From assembly GCA_002328865.1 (NCBI GenBank), contig DCWO01000166.1:1-30878 (forward strand): a DNA stretch of 30,878 nt, given 5' to 3'. The notes beneath the pieces were generated by a model. It did not search any database. It was not told the DNA's origin and saw only the letters and a program-made list of their open reading frames with translations. A program made the translations under genes and the position numbers. This document shows positions 17,144 through 24,008 of this stretch, piece by piece (the first letter of the stretch is position 1; each line of letters begins with the position of its first letter). Source of the DNA: Dehalococcoidia bacterium UBA2160. Its GTDB lineage: Bacteria; Chloroflexota; Dehalococcoidia; Lucifugimonadales; UBA1123.

Positions 17144-17527
17144 CAGGTTGCCGTTCGATGCGAAGACGTGCCATTCTGGAACGGTTCCATACTACATCAA
17201 ATGCATGGACGCCACCACTTAAACAGGCATCGACTCGACCAACTCTCGAATGGCCAGTTTCGCTGTTTGATCGCTCATCGGCAGGCGACGCTTTTCCAAT
17301 CGTTGATGATGATTCGGCCTTAACGGACACGTGACGTTTCCGTCCAACCGAGGCGCCCATTGGCCGAAGTTCTCCTCGCTGCCTGTTTGGCGCCAGCCAA
17401 TGGATACGATGCATTTCGATAGCGCCGCATGTTGCCATTCCGAGACCGGTTTTTCCCAACGCGGAAGGCCTGCATATCGTTTACAATGTGAAGCCAACTG
17501 TAACGAAAACTGAAAGAGCGTCCGGCC
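17144..17527. other. 384-bp divergent intergenic region between pyk and the CdsZ-like gene
   Basis: No credible gene is seen. A perfect 8-bp inverted repeat, CCATTGGC (17357-17364) and GCCAATGG (17396-17403), encloses a TGGCGCCA palindrome (17388-17395). This may be an operator or an RNA hairpin. TACAAT at 17482-17487 is a likely -10 box for the plus-strand operon, though without a recognisable -35. A 19-codon open frame ending at 17219 on the minus strand (MSDQTAKLAIREL and on) is too short to call. Confidence 0.4.
17482..17487 (+). promoter_or_regulatory. candidate -10 box for the CdsZ-like - recombinase - pyrD operon
   Basis: TACAAT (5/6 to consensus) lies 40 bases before the ATG at 17528. 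No good -35 hexamer is found at the usual distance. Confidence 0.35.
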
Positions 17528-18229
17528 ATGTTCTCTGTTAGACAGCTTTACGATCTCCAACTGCTGGACTGGGACATCCAGAGTCACGAGCAAGAATTGG
17601 CGGACGTGAACGGCAAACTGGCCGACGATTCCGAACGAATCGCCGCCAAGAACTTGCTGGCAGGACTCGAAACCAAACTTGGCGAACTCGGACCCGCGGG
17701 CCGCTTGGCCGAGGGCGCCGTTCAACAAACCGAACAACGATTGGCCGCCATAGATACTCGTGTCTACAGCGGCATGATAACCAACCCTCGAGAGCTGGAG
17801 GCCATCGAAGACGAAAAGGCGGCACTGCAACAGCAACACTCGGAACAGGAAGACACATTGCTGACCATCATGGTCGACACCGACGAGACGCAGGAAAACA
17901 AGGATCGGGCGCAGGCAAAGTTCGAGTCGATCAATTCCCACAGGGAGGAAGAGCTCGTCGAGCTTCAGGCGTCTCGGGAGACTTTGACGGCCGAACTTCC
18001 ACTGCTGCATGAGCGGAGGGAAGACATGGTCGTCGAGTACCCGCCAATAGCGATGGCAACATACGACACGGTCGCGAAGATGCGTGGAGGACAAGCCGTG
18101 GCGCTCGTGGAGCGGGACACCTGCCAGGGGTGCCGAATAGCTCTGGCGCGGTCCGAGTTGCAGGCGATCCGCTCCAACCAAAACATCGTCCAATGCGGTA
18201 GCTGCAGCCGGATCCTGGTGGTCAACTAA
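17528..18229 (+). CDS. CdsZ-like coiled-coil protein with C4 zinc ribbon
   Basis: The 233-residue protein has a long charged helical region (about residues 5-175, with heptad-like leucine and glutamate-rich stretches) predicted to form an antiparallel coiled-coil hairpin. It ends in a zinc ribbon with C199, C202, C223 and C226 (TCQGCRIAL and VQCGSCSRIL). This is the layout of the zf-RING_7/DUF164 family, which includes Helicobacter HP0958 (FlgZ) and Chlamydia CT398 (CdsZ). The internal VYSGMITNPRELEAIEDEK motif is the conserved hairpin signature of the family. Its role in non-flagellated bacteria is unknown; nucleic-acid or protein-partner binding is suggested from relatives. The next gene starts 7 bp after its stop, so the two are very likely cotranscribed and translationally coupled. 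Confidence 0.88.
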   Translation: MFSVRQLYDLQLLDWDIQSHEQELADVNGKLADDSERIAAKNLLAGLETKLGELGPAGRLAEGAVQQTEQRLAAIDTRVYSGMITNPRELEAIEDEKAALQQQHSEQEDTLLTIMVDTDETQENKDRAQAKFESINSHREEELVELQASRETLTAELPLLHERREDMVVEYPPIAMATYDTVAKMRGGQAVALVERDTCQGCRIALARSELQAIRSNQNIVQCGSCSRILVVN

Positions 18230-18236
18230 CAGACCT

Positions 18237-19589
18237 ATGCAAGCCATCGGATACTTTCGGACCAACGCTCCTCCATCGCAATCTGAGCCCGTGCCGTCCC
18301 AGCTCGAGTTCGAAGAAGCCTTCAACGAGTACTGCGATCTCTTCTTCCATCAGCCCGTTAAGACGTTCGGCGACCTGAACGCATCGGGATCCGACGCTTA
18401 CCCCCGGTACAAAGAGATGGTCGAATACATCGGGGACTCAGGCACCAATTTCCTCATAGTCATCCCGAGCGCAGGCCACATTGGCGCCGACCTCGAGTCG
18501 GTTGCCCGGTCATTTCTGGAACTGGAAGGCATCGGGGCCAAAATCACCTGTGACGACGAAGAGTACCCGGATCCACTCCAGAACGCGTTCCACATCCTGG
18601 GCGTCACAGGCATCTCGAAGACCCGCAGCGCCAAGATCAAGGAGTCGATGCAGGCCCGTGCCCTCCGAGGAAAAGGATTAGGCAGGCCCCCGTTCGGCTA
18701 CCGCAACGGCGACGACGGCAGTCTCGCGATAGTCAAAGATGAGGCGCCGGTAGTCGAACTGATCTTCAGGCTGTACATCAAAGACGGTTTGGGGCTGCGG
18801 CTCATCGTCCAACAACTGAACGAGCGTGAAATCAAGACTCGTCGCGGCGGCAAATGGAACATGGTCAGCATCCGGGACATGCTCAGAAACCCTGCCTACA
18901 TGGGCACGTACTCGCGGTTCGGCCTGAGATTGCCTAAGGCGCACCAACCCATTATCCCACCACAGGTTTACCGTGAAGCTCAGGACACAACCCGGTCGCG
19001 AAAGCCCGTTGGGCGCATCTCCAGCGCGGAACCGTTTCTGTTGTCCGGACTCGCGCAGTGCGGCTATTGCGGCAACAAGATGATGGGAGTCACCCGACGC
19101 CAGTCCTGGCGAAATAAGGACGGCAAACGCCAACGGGGCGTGTACCGATACTACCAGTGCCAATCCAGAAACAACCAGAGCGTCTGCGGCTACCACACTT
19201 GGCGCGCGCCGATGCTGGAAGGCGCGGTGGTTTCTCAGATCGGTCTCGTTCTCCAGGCCAAATCGGCCGGCATCGAGTCCGAGCCAACCGATGACGAAAA
19301 GCCTGATCTCCAATCGTCCTGGGAAGAGCGGGTGCGACAAGCGGAGCGACGTTTCGTGCAGGCGATGCGTCGCACGGCACGTGGCGCCACCGACATCGAC
19401 GTGCTGGCCCAGTACCTCGGAGAACTCGACAGCACACGGGCGTCCGCCCAGCGAGCCCAGAATCCCGTCGACGCCGACGAAACCTTGCAGAGCTGGGACG
19501 ACCTCGATTTCGACTCTCGGCGCGACTTCCTGCAAACGCACGTGGCCCGCGTCGTTGTGAACGACGACTCGGTTCGCGTCGAAACCTGA
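18237..19589 (+). CDS. large serine recombinase-like protein with a degenerate, probably inactive catalytic domain
   Basis: The 450-residue protein has the full architecture of a large serine recombinase: a resolvase-like domain (1-145), a recombinase domain (about 148-250, LGRPPFGYR to RNPAYMGTYSR), a zinc ribbon with C275, C278, C308 and C317, and a C-terminal coiled-coil region. The catalytic domain is eroded at its core. The YxRxS motif reads YFRTN, so N10 replaces the nucleophilic serine. The LDRLxR segment reads PSAGHIGAD, with no arginine between residues 58 and 90. The DNA-binding parts are intact. Strand exchange should therefore be impossible, while DNA binding may persist. It lies 7 bp after the CdsZ-like gene and 24 bp before pyrD, all one strand, with base composition like its neighbours and no att-like flanks, suggesting long-term domestication rather than a mobile element. 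No strong ribosome-binding site precedes it; translation probably relies on coupling. Confidence 0.88.
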   Translation: MQAIGYFRTNAPPSQSEPVPSQLEFEEAFNEYCDLFFHQPVKTFGDLNASGSDAYPRYKEMVEYIGDSGTNFLIVIPSAGHIGADLESVARSFLELEGIGAKITCDDEEYPDPLQNAFHILGVTGISKTRSAKIKESMQARALRGKGLGRPPFGYRNGDDGSLAIVKDEAPVVELIFRLYIKDGLGLRLIVQQLNEREIKTRRGGKWNMVSIRDMLRNPAYMGTYSRFGLRLPKAHQPIIPPQVYREAQDTTRSRKPVGRISSAEPFLLSGLAQCGYCGNKMMGVTRRQSWRNKDGKRQRGVYRYYQCQSRNNQSVCGYHTWRAPMLEGAVVSQIGLVLQAKSAGIESEPTDDEKPDLQSSWEERVRQAERRFVQAMRRTARGATDIDVLAQYLGELDSTRASAQRAQNPVDADETLQSWDDLDFDSRRDFLQTHVARVVVNDDSVRVET

Positions 19590-19613
19590 ATTCCATTCCA
19601 CCGGTGATACATC

Positions 19614-20699
19614 ATGGCGTTGTTGCTGAACCCAAACACCTATCGAGACCTGATTCGGCCGCTGCTGTTCAGGTTACCCCCGGAGACCGCCCAAAAGCTC
19701 GCGGATGAGGCGCTTCGGCTAACGCCCGTCTGGAAGCTCTTGGAGCCGTATCTGGAGTACGCCCACCTTTCACTCAGAACCACCGTGGCCGGAATCGACA
19801 TGCGGAGTCCGATCGGGCTAGCGGCGGGCTACGACAAAGACTGCGAGCGCCTCGAGTCGCTGGCCGCGCTCGGTTTCGGCTACGTGGTCGGCGGCACCGT
19901 AACCTTGTCTCCAAGAACCGGCAACCCAAGCCCGAGGATTCTCAGATACGAACGACAAGAGTCGCTGGTCAACTCTCTCGGTTTCCCGGGCAAGGGAGTC
20001 GGAAATGCGACGATGCGCCTCGCGGGGAGCAACGGCCCTGCTCGCGTTCCTGCGGTCGTCAGCGTATCAGGCGAAACGATCAGCGAGATCGTAGCGTGCC
20101 ATCGAGAACTGGAGCCGCTGGCATCTGCCATTGAGGTGAACATCAGCTCCCCGAACACCGCCGGACTCCGCGCGTTCCACGACATGGGGGCGTTGACCGA
20201 ACTGTTGACCGCCGTGAACGCCGACCGCAAGCGCCCGTTGTTCGTAAAGATGCCGCCTTTTCCGCAGGCCGGCGGCAGTCGAGACGACGATGACGCCAGA
20301 AAGCTTGTGCTTGGATTGGCCGGCGTCTGCGTCGACCAAGGCGTCGACGCGTTGACCGTCGCCAACACGCGGCCAGTGCGCGAACCCCAGCTTGCCGTCG
20401 GGGTGGGCGGTCTGAGCGGCAGGTTGGTCTATCGCGACATGCTTCGGATGGTCAGCGACACCCGAGCGGCCGTGGGCAATTCAATTGCCATCAACGCCTG
20501 CGGCGGCGTGTTCTCGGGCCGAGACGCCTGGAACGCACTACTAGCCGGCGCGGACACCGTGCAACTTCTGACCGCCCTGATCTACCAGGGCCCCGGCGTC
20601 GTTCGAAGCATCAACCGGCAACTCGCCCTGATGGTGAGCCTGAACGGACTGACCAGCGTGTCTGAGATCGCCCAATTGCCCCGGGAAGCCACAGCCTGA
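19614..20699 (+). CDS. pyrD: dihydroorotate dehydrogenase (quinone), class 2
   Basis: This membrane-associated flavoenzyme oxidises dihydroorotate to orotate in pyrimidine synthesis, passing electrons to quinone. The N-terminal helical extension (YRDLIRPLLFRLPPETAQKLADE) is the quinone-tunnel and membrane-contact segment specific to class 2. IGLAAGYDKDCERLE, GFGYVVGGTVTLSPRTGNP, VNSLGFPGKG (FMN and substrate contacts) and VNISSPNTAGLR with the catalytic serine at 178/179 follow. The C-terminal phosphate-binding part has INACGGVFSGRDAW and LLTALIYQGPGVVRSINR. At 361 residues it has the usual length. It is the third gene of the plus-strand operon, 24 bp after the recombinase-like gene. Only a weak GGTGAT precedes the ATG. 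Confidence 0.94.
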   Translation: MALLLNPNTYRDLIRPLLFRLPPETAQKLADEALRLTPVWKLLEPYLEYAHLSLRTTVAGIDMRSPIGLAAGYDKDCERLESLAALGFGYVVGGTVTLSPRTGNPSPRILRYERQESLVNSLGFPGKGVGNATMRLAGSNGPARVPAVVSVSGETISEIVACHRELEPLASAIEVNISSPNTAGLRAFHDMGALTELLTAVNADRKRPLFVKMPPFPQAGGSRDDDDARKLVLGLAGVCVDQGVDALTVANTRPVREPQLAVGVGGLSGRLVYRDMLRMVSDTRAAVGNSIAINACGGVFSGRDAWNALLAGADTVQLLTALIYQGPGVVRSINRQLALMVSLNGLTSVSEIAQLPREATA

Positions 20700-20802
20700 G
20701 AGGCGTCCGCGGCGCAGTTTGTTTCTGAGCAGGAAGCTTCTTGTCAGGGTTCAACCGCTTTTCTGTGCCGTTTCAGATTCACAAGCAACCGGACAGAACA
20801 GC

Positions 20803-20935
20803 GTAGAGGAGGGTTTCAAACCCTCTCGCTGATTTCGAGGAGGTAATTGGTCGCCACGTGCATACAACATGCTCTCTGGCATTTCAATGCTGTTTGTCCA
20901 CGAAGGACGCTGGAGGGTTTGAAACCCTCCCCTAC
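20803..20935. repeat. REPIN-like element: two inverted 23-nt palindromic repeats
   Basis: The left unit (20803-20825) begins GTAGAGGAGGGTTTC and the right unit (20913-20935) ends GAAACCCTCCCCTAC. The right unit reverse-complemented differs from the left at one position of 23. Each unit contains the palindrome GAGGGTTT-GAAACCCTC or its near-identical form. The 87-bp spacer has no open frame of note. The element sits between the convergent pyrD and rbsK genes. This layout is typical of REPIN or MITE elements mobilised by RAYT-type transposases; no transposase is in the window and no target-site duplication is evident. It may also act as a bidirectional transcription stop. Confidence 0.75.
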
Positions 20936-21037
20936 GACCATGTCTTGTAGTGGCGTTCATTGCGGGCCAACTCTGGCCGGCCGGGATTCGGCCATGGTCG
21001 GAATCGGAGGGCAGCGCCCCCAACAACCGATCGCGCG

Positions 21038-21976
21038 CTACGCCCTAGACGCAAGCAGCGCAGCAACCTCGACATGCGCAGGCATCGCTTCCTGGGCGCC
21101 GTGCCTGGTTACGGCCATCGCCCCTGCTGCGCATCCATACCTGACCGCATCCTCCAGCGACTGCCCTCGGGCCAGCGCCACTCCGAGTGCTCCGCCAAAC
21201 GCATCTCCTGCCGCCACCGTGTCCACCACCTCAACCTGGAAAGAACGCACGAGGCCGCGAGCGTTTGCAGACGCGAAGTACGCGCCGCCGGCGCCGAGTT
21301 TCACCACTGCGGCGCCAACGCCCCGATTCAACAACTCGTCCACCGCAAGTCGTGCGGACTCGACGTCAGTGACTCGAATGCCCGTCAACAACTCCGCCTC
21401 GACCTGATTTGGCGTCATGACGTCGCATTCCGCGAAGACTTCGGCTGGAAGTTCTCGTGCCGGAGCGGGGTCCCATATCACCATCGCACCCTCCGCCCTC
21501 GCACGAAGGGCGGCCGCGAGCGTCGCTTCCAGCGGGGTTTCGAGCTGCAACAACAGCACGTCGGCATCGACAAGCGCTCGGTCCAACGCGTCGAGTTGGG
21601 CGTCGTCGCAAGCCATGTTCGCGCCGTAGGCGGCGACTATGTAATTCTGCTTGGCCGAATCCAGCAAGATCATCGCGATTCCAGAGGAGTTCTCGGGGTC
21701 CTTTTGCACTCCCGAAACATCGATTCCGTTCGATTGCAGTCCCGCGACCAGCGTGGGACCGAACGGGTCGGCGCCGACTCTGCCCACCATTCGGACGGCG
21801 GCGCCCAGTCGCGAGGCTGCTACGGCTTGATTGGCTCCTTTCCCGCCTGGAGTCGTGCGGAACTCGGTCCCGAGTATCGTCTCGCCTGGCGCGGGCATTC
21901 TCGCCACCGACGCGACAAGGTCCATGTTGATGCTGCCGAAAACGACGATGGTAGGTTGGTCGGTATTCGAACTCAT
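21038..21976 (-). CDS. rbsK: ribokinase (PfkB family)
   Basis: The 312-residue PfkB-family sugar kinase has the N-terminal signature IVVFGSINMDLVASV, the substrate-binding TPGGKGANQAVAASRLGA, a mid-protein VKLGAGGAYF, and the C-terminal signature VVDTVAAGDAFGGALGVAL with the catalytic Asp in AAGDAF. This pattern best fits ribokinase (ATP-dependent phosphorylation of ribose at C5), although deoxyribokinase or another pentose or nucleoside specificity is possible. The frame is open upstream, but the true ATG at 21974-21976 overlaps the stop codon of the HAD phosphatase gene in an ATGA arrangement. The two products are therefore probably made together. Its end lies just beyond the REPIN-like element. 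Confidence 0.88.
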   Translation of the reverse strand: MSSNTDQPTIVVFGSINMDLVASVARMPAPGETILGTEFRTTPGGKGANQAVAASRLGAAVRMVGRVGADPFGPTLVAGLQSNGIDVSGVQKDPENSSGIAMILLDSAKQNYIVAAYGANMACDDAQLDALDRALVDADVLLLQLETPLEATLAAALRARAEGAMVIWDPAPARELPAEVFAECDVMTPNQVEAELLTGIRVTDVESARLAVDELLNRGVGAAVVKLGAGGAYFASANARGLVRSFQVEVVDTVAAGDAFGGALGVALARGQSLEDAVRYGCAAGAMAVTRHGAQEAMPAHVEVAALLASRA

Positions 21977-22800
21977 CCGATCAGGCCTCGGTCCAAAAAG
22001 TCTTCGAGGATCTGCGCCACGCCTTCCTCTTCGATCGGCGGCGCCACAACGTCGGCAGCCTCCAGCGCTTGCGGCACCGCTCCTCCGACCGCCACGCTGT
22101 GCCCGCCCCATTGGAGCATCGGAATGTCGTTGTACCCGTTGCCGAAGACCAGCGTTGCCCGAGTCTCTATGCCAAGATGTCCACATAGCCAGTCCAAGGC
22201 CTTGTCCTTGCCGCCCTCCGGGTGCAAAATCTCGCAAAAGTAGGACAACGAACGGGTCACGTACAGATCCGAATCGAACTGAGACCGGAGCGCCGTTTCC
22301 AGGGATTCGATCACGTCATCGTCTCCCTTCGCGACAAGCCTCGTCATCTCGTTGGCTGAATACGCAGCCAGATCGCCGACTTCGTTGACTTCGACGCCGT
22401 TGCGCTTCCCGTATCCCGATGACCAATCCGTCATTTCGGAGACGAACACCGCGTCGCCCCGGTAGCCCATCACTTGAACGTCCCACCCGTCGAGGGCGGC
22501 GATAGCGGTGCGGGTCATCGGCTGGGTCAACGGCATGTGCCAGAGCACGTCACCGGACACCGGCTCGGACACCTGAGCCCCCTGGAACGTAGCAATTGGC
22601 GTGGTTATGTTCAGTTCCGCTGTTTGGCGAACAGCGGACTTGAACGTCCGCCCAGTCGCCAGCGTCACCGCGGCGCCGGCTTCGCGGACACGATCTATGA
22701 CTTCTCTGGTCCGATCTGATATCGGATGCTCGTCGCTCCTGATGGTGCCGTCTATGTCGAGAGCGACGAGCCTGAACGTAACCGCGGTGTCAGTATCCAT
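21973..22800 (-). CDS. HAD superfamily Cof-type sugar-phosphatase
   Basis: This subfamily IIB HAD hydrolase (Cof/YidA type) has the nucleophile motif ALDIDGTIRS near the N-terminus, motif II/cap entry TLATGRTFKS, and motif IV GNGYNDIPML with the Mg2+-binding Asp, followed by SVAVGGAVPQALEAADVV. Conserved KDKALDWL supplies the catalytic lysine. Such enzymes dephosphorylate small sugar phosphates or related metabolites in the cytoplasm; the specific substrate is unknown. The ATG at 22798-22800 gives 275 residues; an in-frame GTG six bases upstream (22806) is an alternative. A TATCAT box at 22810-22815 lies so close that the transcript would have almost no leader. The gene overlaps rbsK by 4 bp, linking it to pentose phosphate metabolism. 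Confidence 0.88.
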   Translation of the reverse strand: MDTDTAVTFRLVALDIDGTIRSDEHPISDRTREVIDRVREAGAAVTLATGRTFKSAVRQTAELNITTPIATFQGAQVSEPVSGDVLWHMPLTQPMTRTAIAALDGWDVQVMGYRGDAVFVSEMTDWSSGYGKRNGVEVNEVGDLAAYSANEMTRLVAKGDDDVIESLETALRSQFDSDLYVTRSLSYFCEILHPEGGKDKALDWLCGHLGIETRATLVFGNGYNDIPMLQWGGHSVAVGGAVPQALEAADVVAPPIEEEGVAQILEDFLDRGLIG

Positions 22801-22806
22801 ACACAC

Positions 22807-23195
22807 TCAATGATATACTGTCGCGACAGCCGACTTCGAATGCCGCCAGGTGAGTTATTTGTTCGGTCCATTGTCGCCGAGACGCATCCTGTGGATGATC
22901 ATAATACCGCTCGTCGTAGTGATATTGGTCGTGGCGTCCCGACAGGCGTGATCCCAGCGAGAAAGTACACAGGGACGGCCACGATGATACATCACAATCC
23001 AATCCTACGGCCACGGATTGGACATGCCGCCCAACACATGAGGCGCCGATCTTGCCTGGGAAGTTACGCCGGGACCGACCGGCGGCCGAATTCTGGGGTC
23101 TGCAACAGCCCCCACAGTGAAGCTGAAGATGGGATTGGGCAAGGGACGTGAGACACGTCTGACGGTGTCTCGCAACCCGGACGTGGAGGCGATAA
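22807..23195. promoter_or_regulatory. 389-bp divergent regulatory region between the HAD and uronate dehydrogenase genes
   Basis: No gene is supported. The region holds several symmetric elements: a perfect palindrome CTGTCGCGACAG (22818-22829) next to the HAD-gene TATCAT box (22810-22815), an inverted repeat TCCAATCC (22998-23005) and GGATTGGA (23015-23022), a direct repeat ACGGCCACG at 22975-22983 and 23007-23015 spaced 32 bp, and a hairpin GAGACAC (23150-23156) with GTGTCTC (23165-23171) shortly before the ribosome-binding site of the next gene. Together they suggest repressor or activator sites controlling the sugar-acid genes. No clear plus-strand -35/-10 pair was found. Confidence 0.5.
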
Positions 23196-24008
23196 GTGTC
23201 GAAAAAGAAGAAGGTTCTGGTAACCGGAGCCGCCGGGCAGATCGGGGGCATTCTCCGCAACAAACTTGGCTTCAAGTACGACCTGACGGGTGTGGATCGA
23301 ACCGCCCACGACTGGCCTGGTTCTCACGTTGCGGACATCTCCGACCTCGACGCTTTGATGCCGGCGTTCGAAGGACAAGACACCGTGGTGCACCTCGGAG
23401 GCGATCCCAGGGTCAATGCGCCATGGGAGTCGACGTTTCAGAACAACATCATTGGGACTCGAAACGTTTACGAGGCTGCCAGGTTGGCCGGCGTGAAGCG
23501 TGTCATCTTGGCCAGCACCAACCACGTCGTGGGATTCTACCCGTTGAAACAGGACCCCTACAAAGCAATCTACGACGGCAGACTGGACGAAGTCAGGAGA
23601 CCGTTTCGGCTTCTCGACGACCGCGATATCCGTCCCGACAGCTACTACTGCGTCAGCAAGGCATTCGGCGAGGCGTTGGGCAGCTACTTCCATGACCAGC
23701 ACGGACTCTCGGTGATCTGCCTGCGAATCGGCTGGGTCATGACGCCTGACGACCCGACGTACGATCCGTCAGCGCTGTCGCTGTGGCTGAGTCACCGGGA
23801 CGCCGCGCAACTCGTGGAGCGCGCCATCGACGCTCCGCCCTCGGTCGGTTTCGCGATCGTGCATGGGATGTCGAAAAACGACCTCGGCATATGGGACATC
23901 GACGCCGGAAAGCGCATCATCGGATACGATCCGGTTGACGGCGCCGGTGAAAAGTGGACACCGCGGCCGGGACGATCCGGCGTCACTGGACTAGGAAGCC
24001 AAACATGA
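23196..24008 (+). CDS. NAD-dependent epimerase/dehydratase family protein, uronate dehydrogenase-like
   Basis: The 270-residue extended SDR protein has the dinucleotide-binding motif VTGAAGQIGG (residues 9-18), a VHLGGDP strand, FQNNIIGTRNVYEAA, LASTNHVVGFYP with the catalytic Ser/Thr, and YCVSKAFGEAL with Y151 and K155. The STNHVVGFYP and VSKAFGEAL pairing is characteristic of uronate dehydrogenases, which oxidise glucuronate or galacturonate to the aldarolactone with NAD+. The C-terminal segment is short compared with sugar epimerases, which also fits. It starts at a GTG (23196) with GGAGG upstream. Its stop overlaps the sulfatase ATG in an ATGA arrangement, so the pair is translationally coupled. 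The two enolase-superfamily dehydratases further right would be logical next steps in a uronate or aldonate pathway. Confidence 0.82.
   Translation: MSKKKKVLVTGAAGQIGGILRNKLGFKYDLTGVDRTAHDWPGSHVADISDLDALMPAFEGQDTVVHLGGDPRVNAPWESTFQNNIIGTRNVYEAARLAGVKRVILASTNHVVGFYPLKQDPYKAIYDGRLDEVRRPFRLLDDRDIRPDSYYCVSKAFGEALGSYFHDQHGLSVICLRIGWVMTPDDPTYDPSALSLWLSHRDAAQLVERAIDAPPSVGFAIVHGMSKNDLGIWDIDAGKRIIGYDPVDGAGEKWTPRPGRSGVTGLGSQT

Noticed and set aside
17219..18325. 368-codon minus-strand open frame across the CdsZ-like gene
   Set aside because: It is antisense to a clearly recognised coding sequence, and the rest runs through the intergenic region without a ribosome-binding site or domain.
18237..19589. 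Active integrase of a mobile element
   Set aside because: The catalytic Ser and Arg residues are missing, there are no flanking att-like repeats or cargo genes, and the tight spacing to housekeeping genes argues against a recent insertion.
20803..20935. CRISPR array
   Set aside because: Only two repeat units are present, in inverted not direct orientation, and there is no cas gene.
20960..22243. 427-codon plus-strand open frame
   Set aside because: It is antisense to ribokinase and part of the HAD phosphatase gene; composition is arginine-rich and motif-free.
22807..23195. tRNA or known riboswitch in the large intergenic gap
   Set aside because: No TTCGAATC-type T-loop, acceptor pairing or recognised aptamer core could be found.
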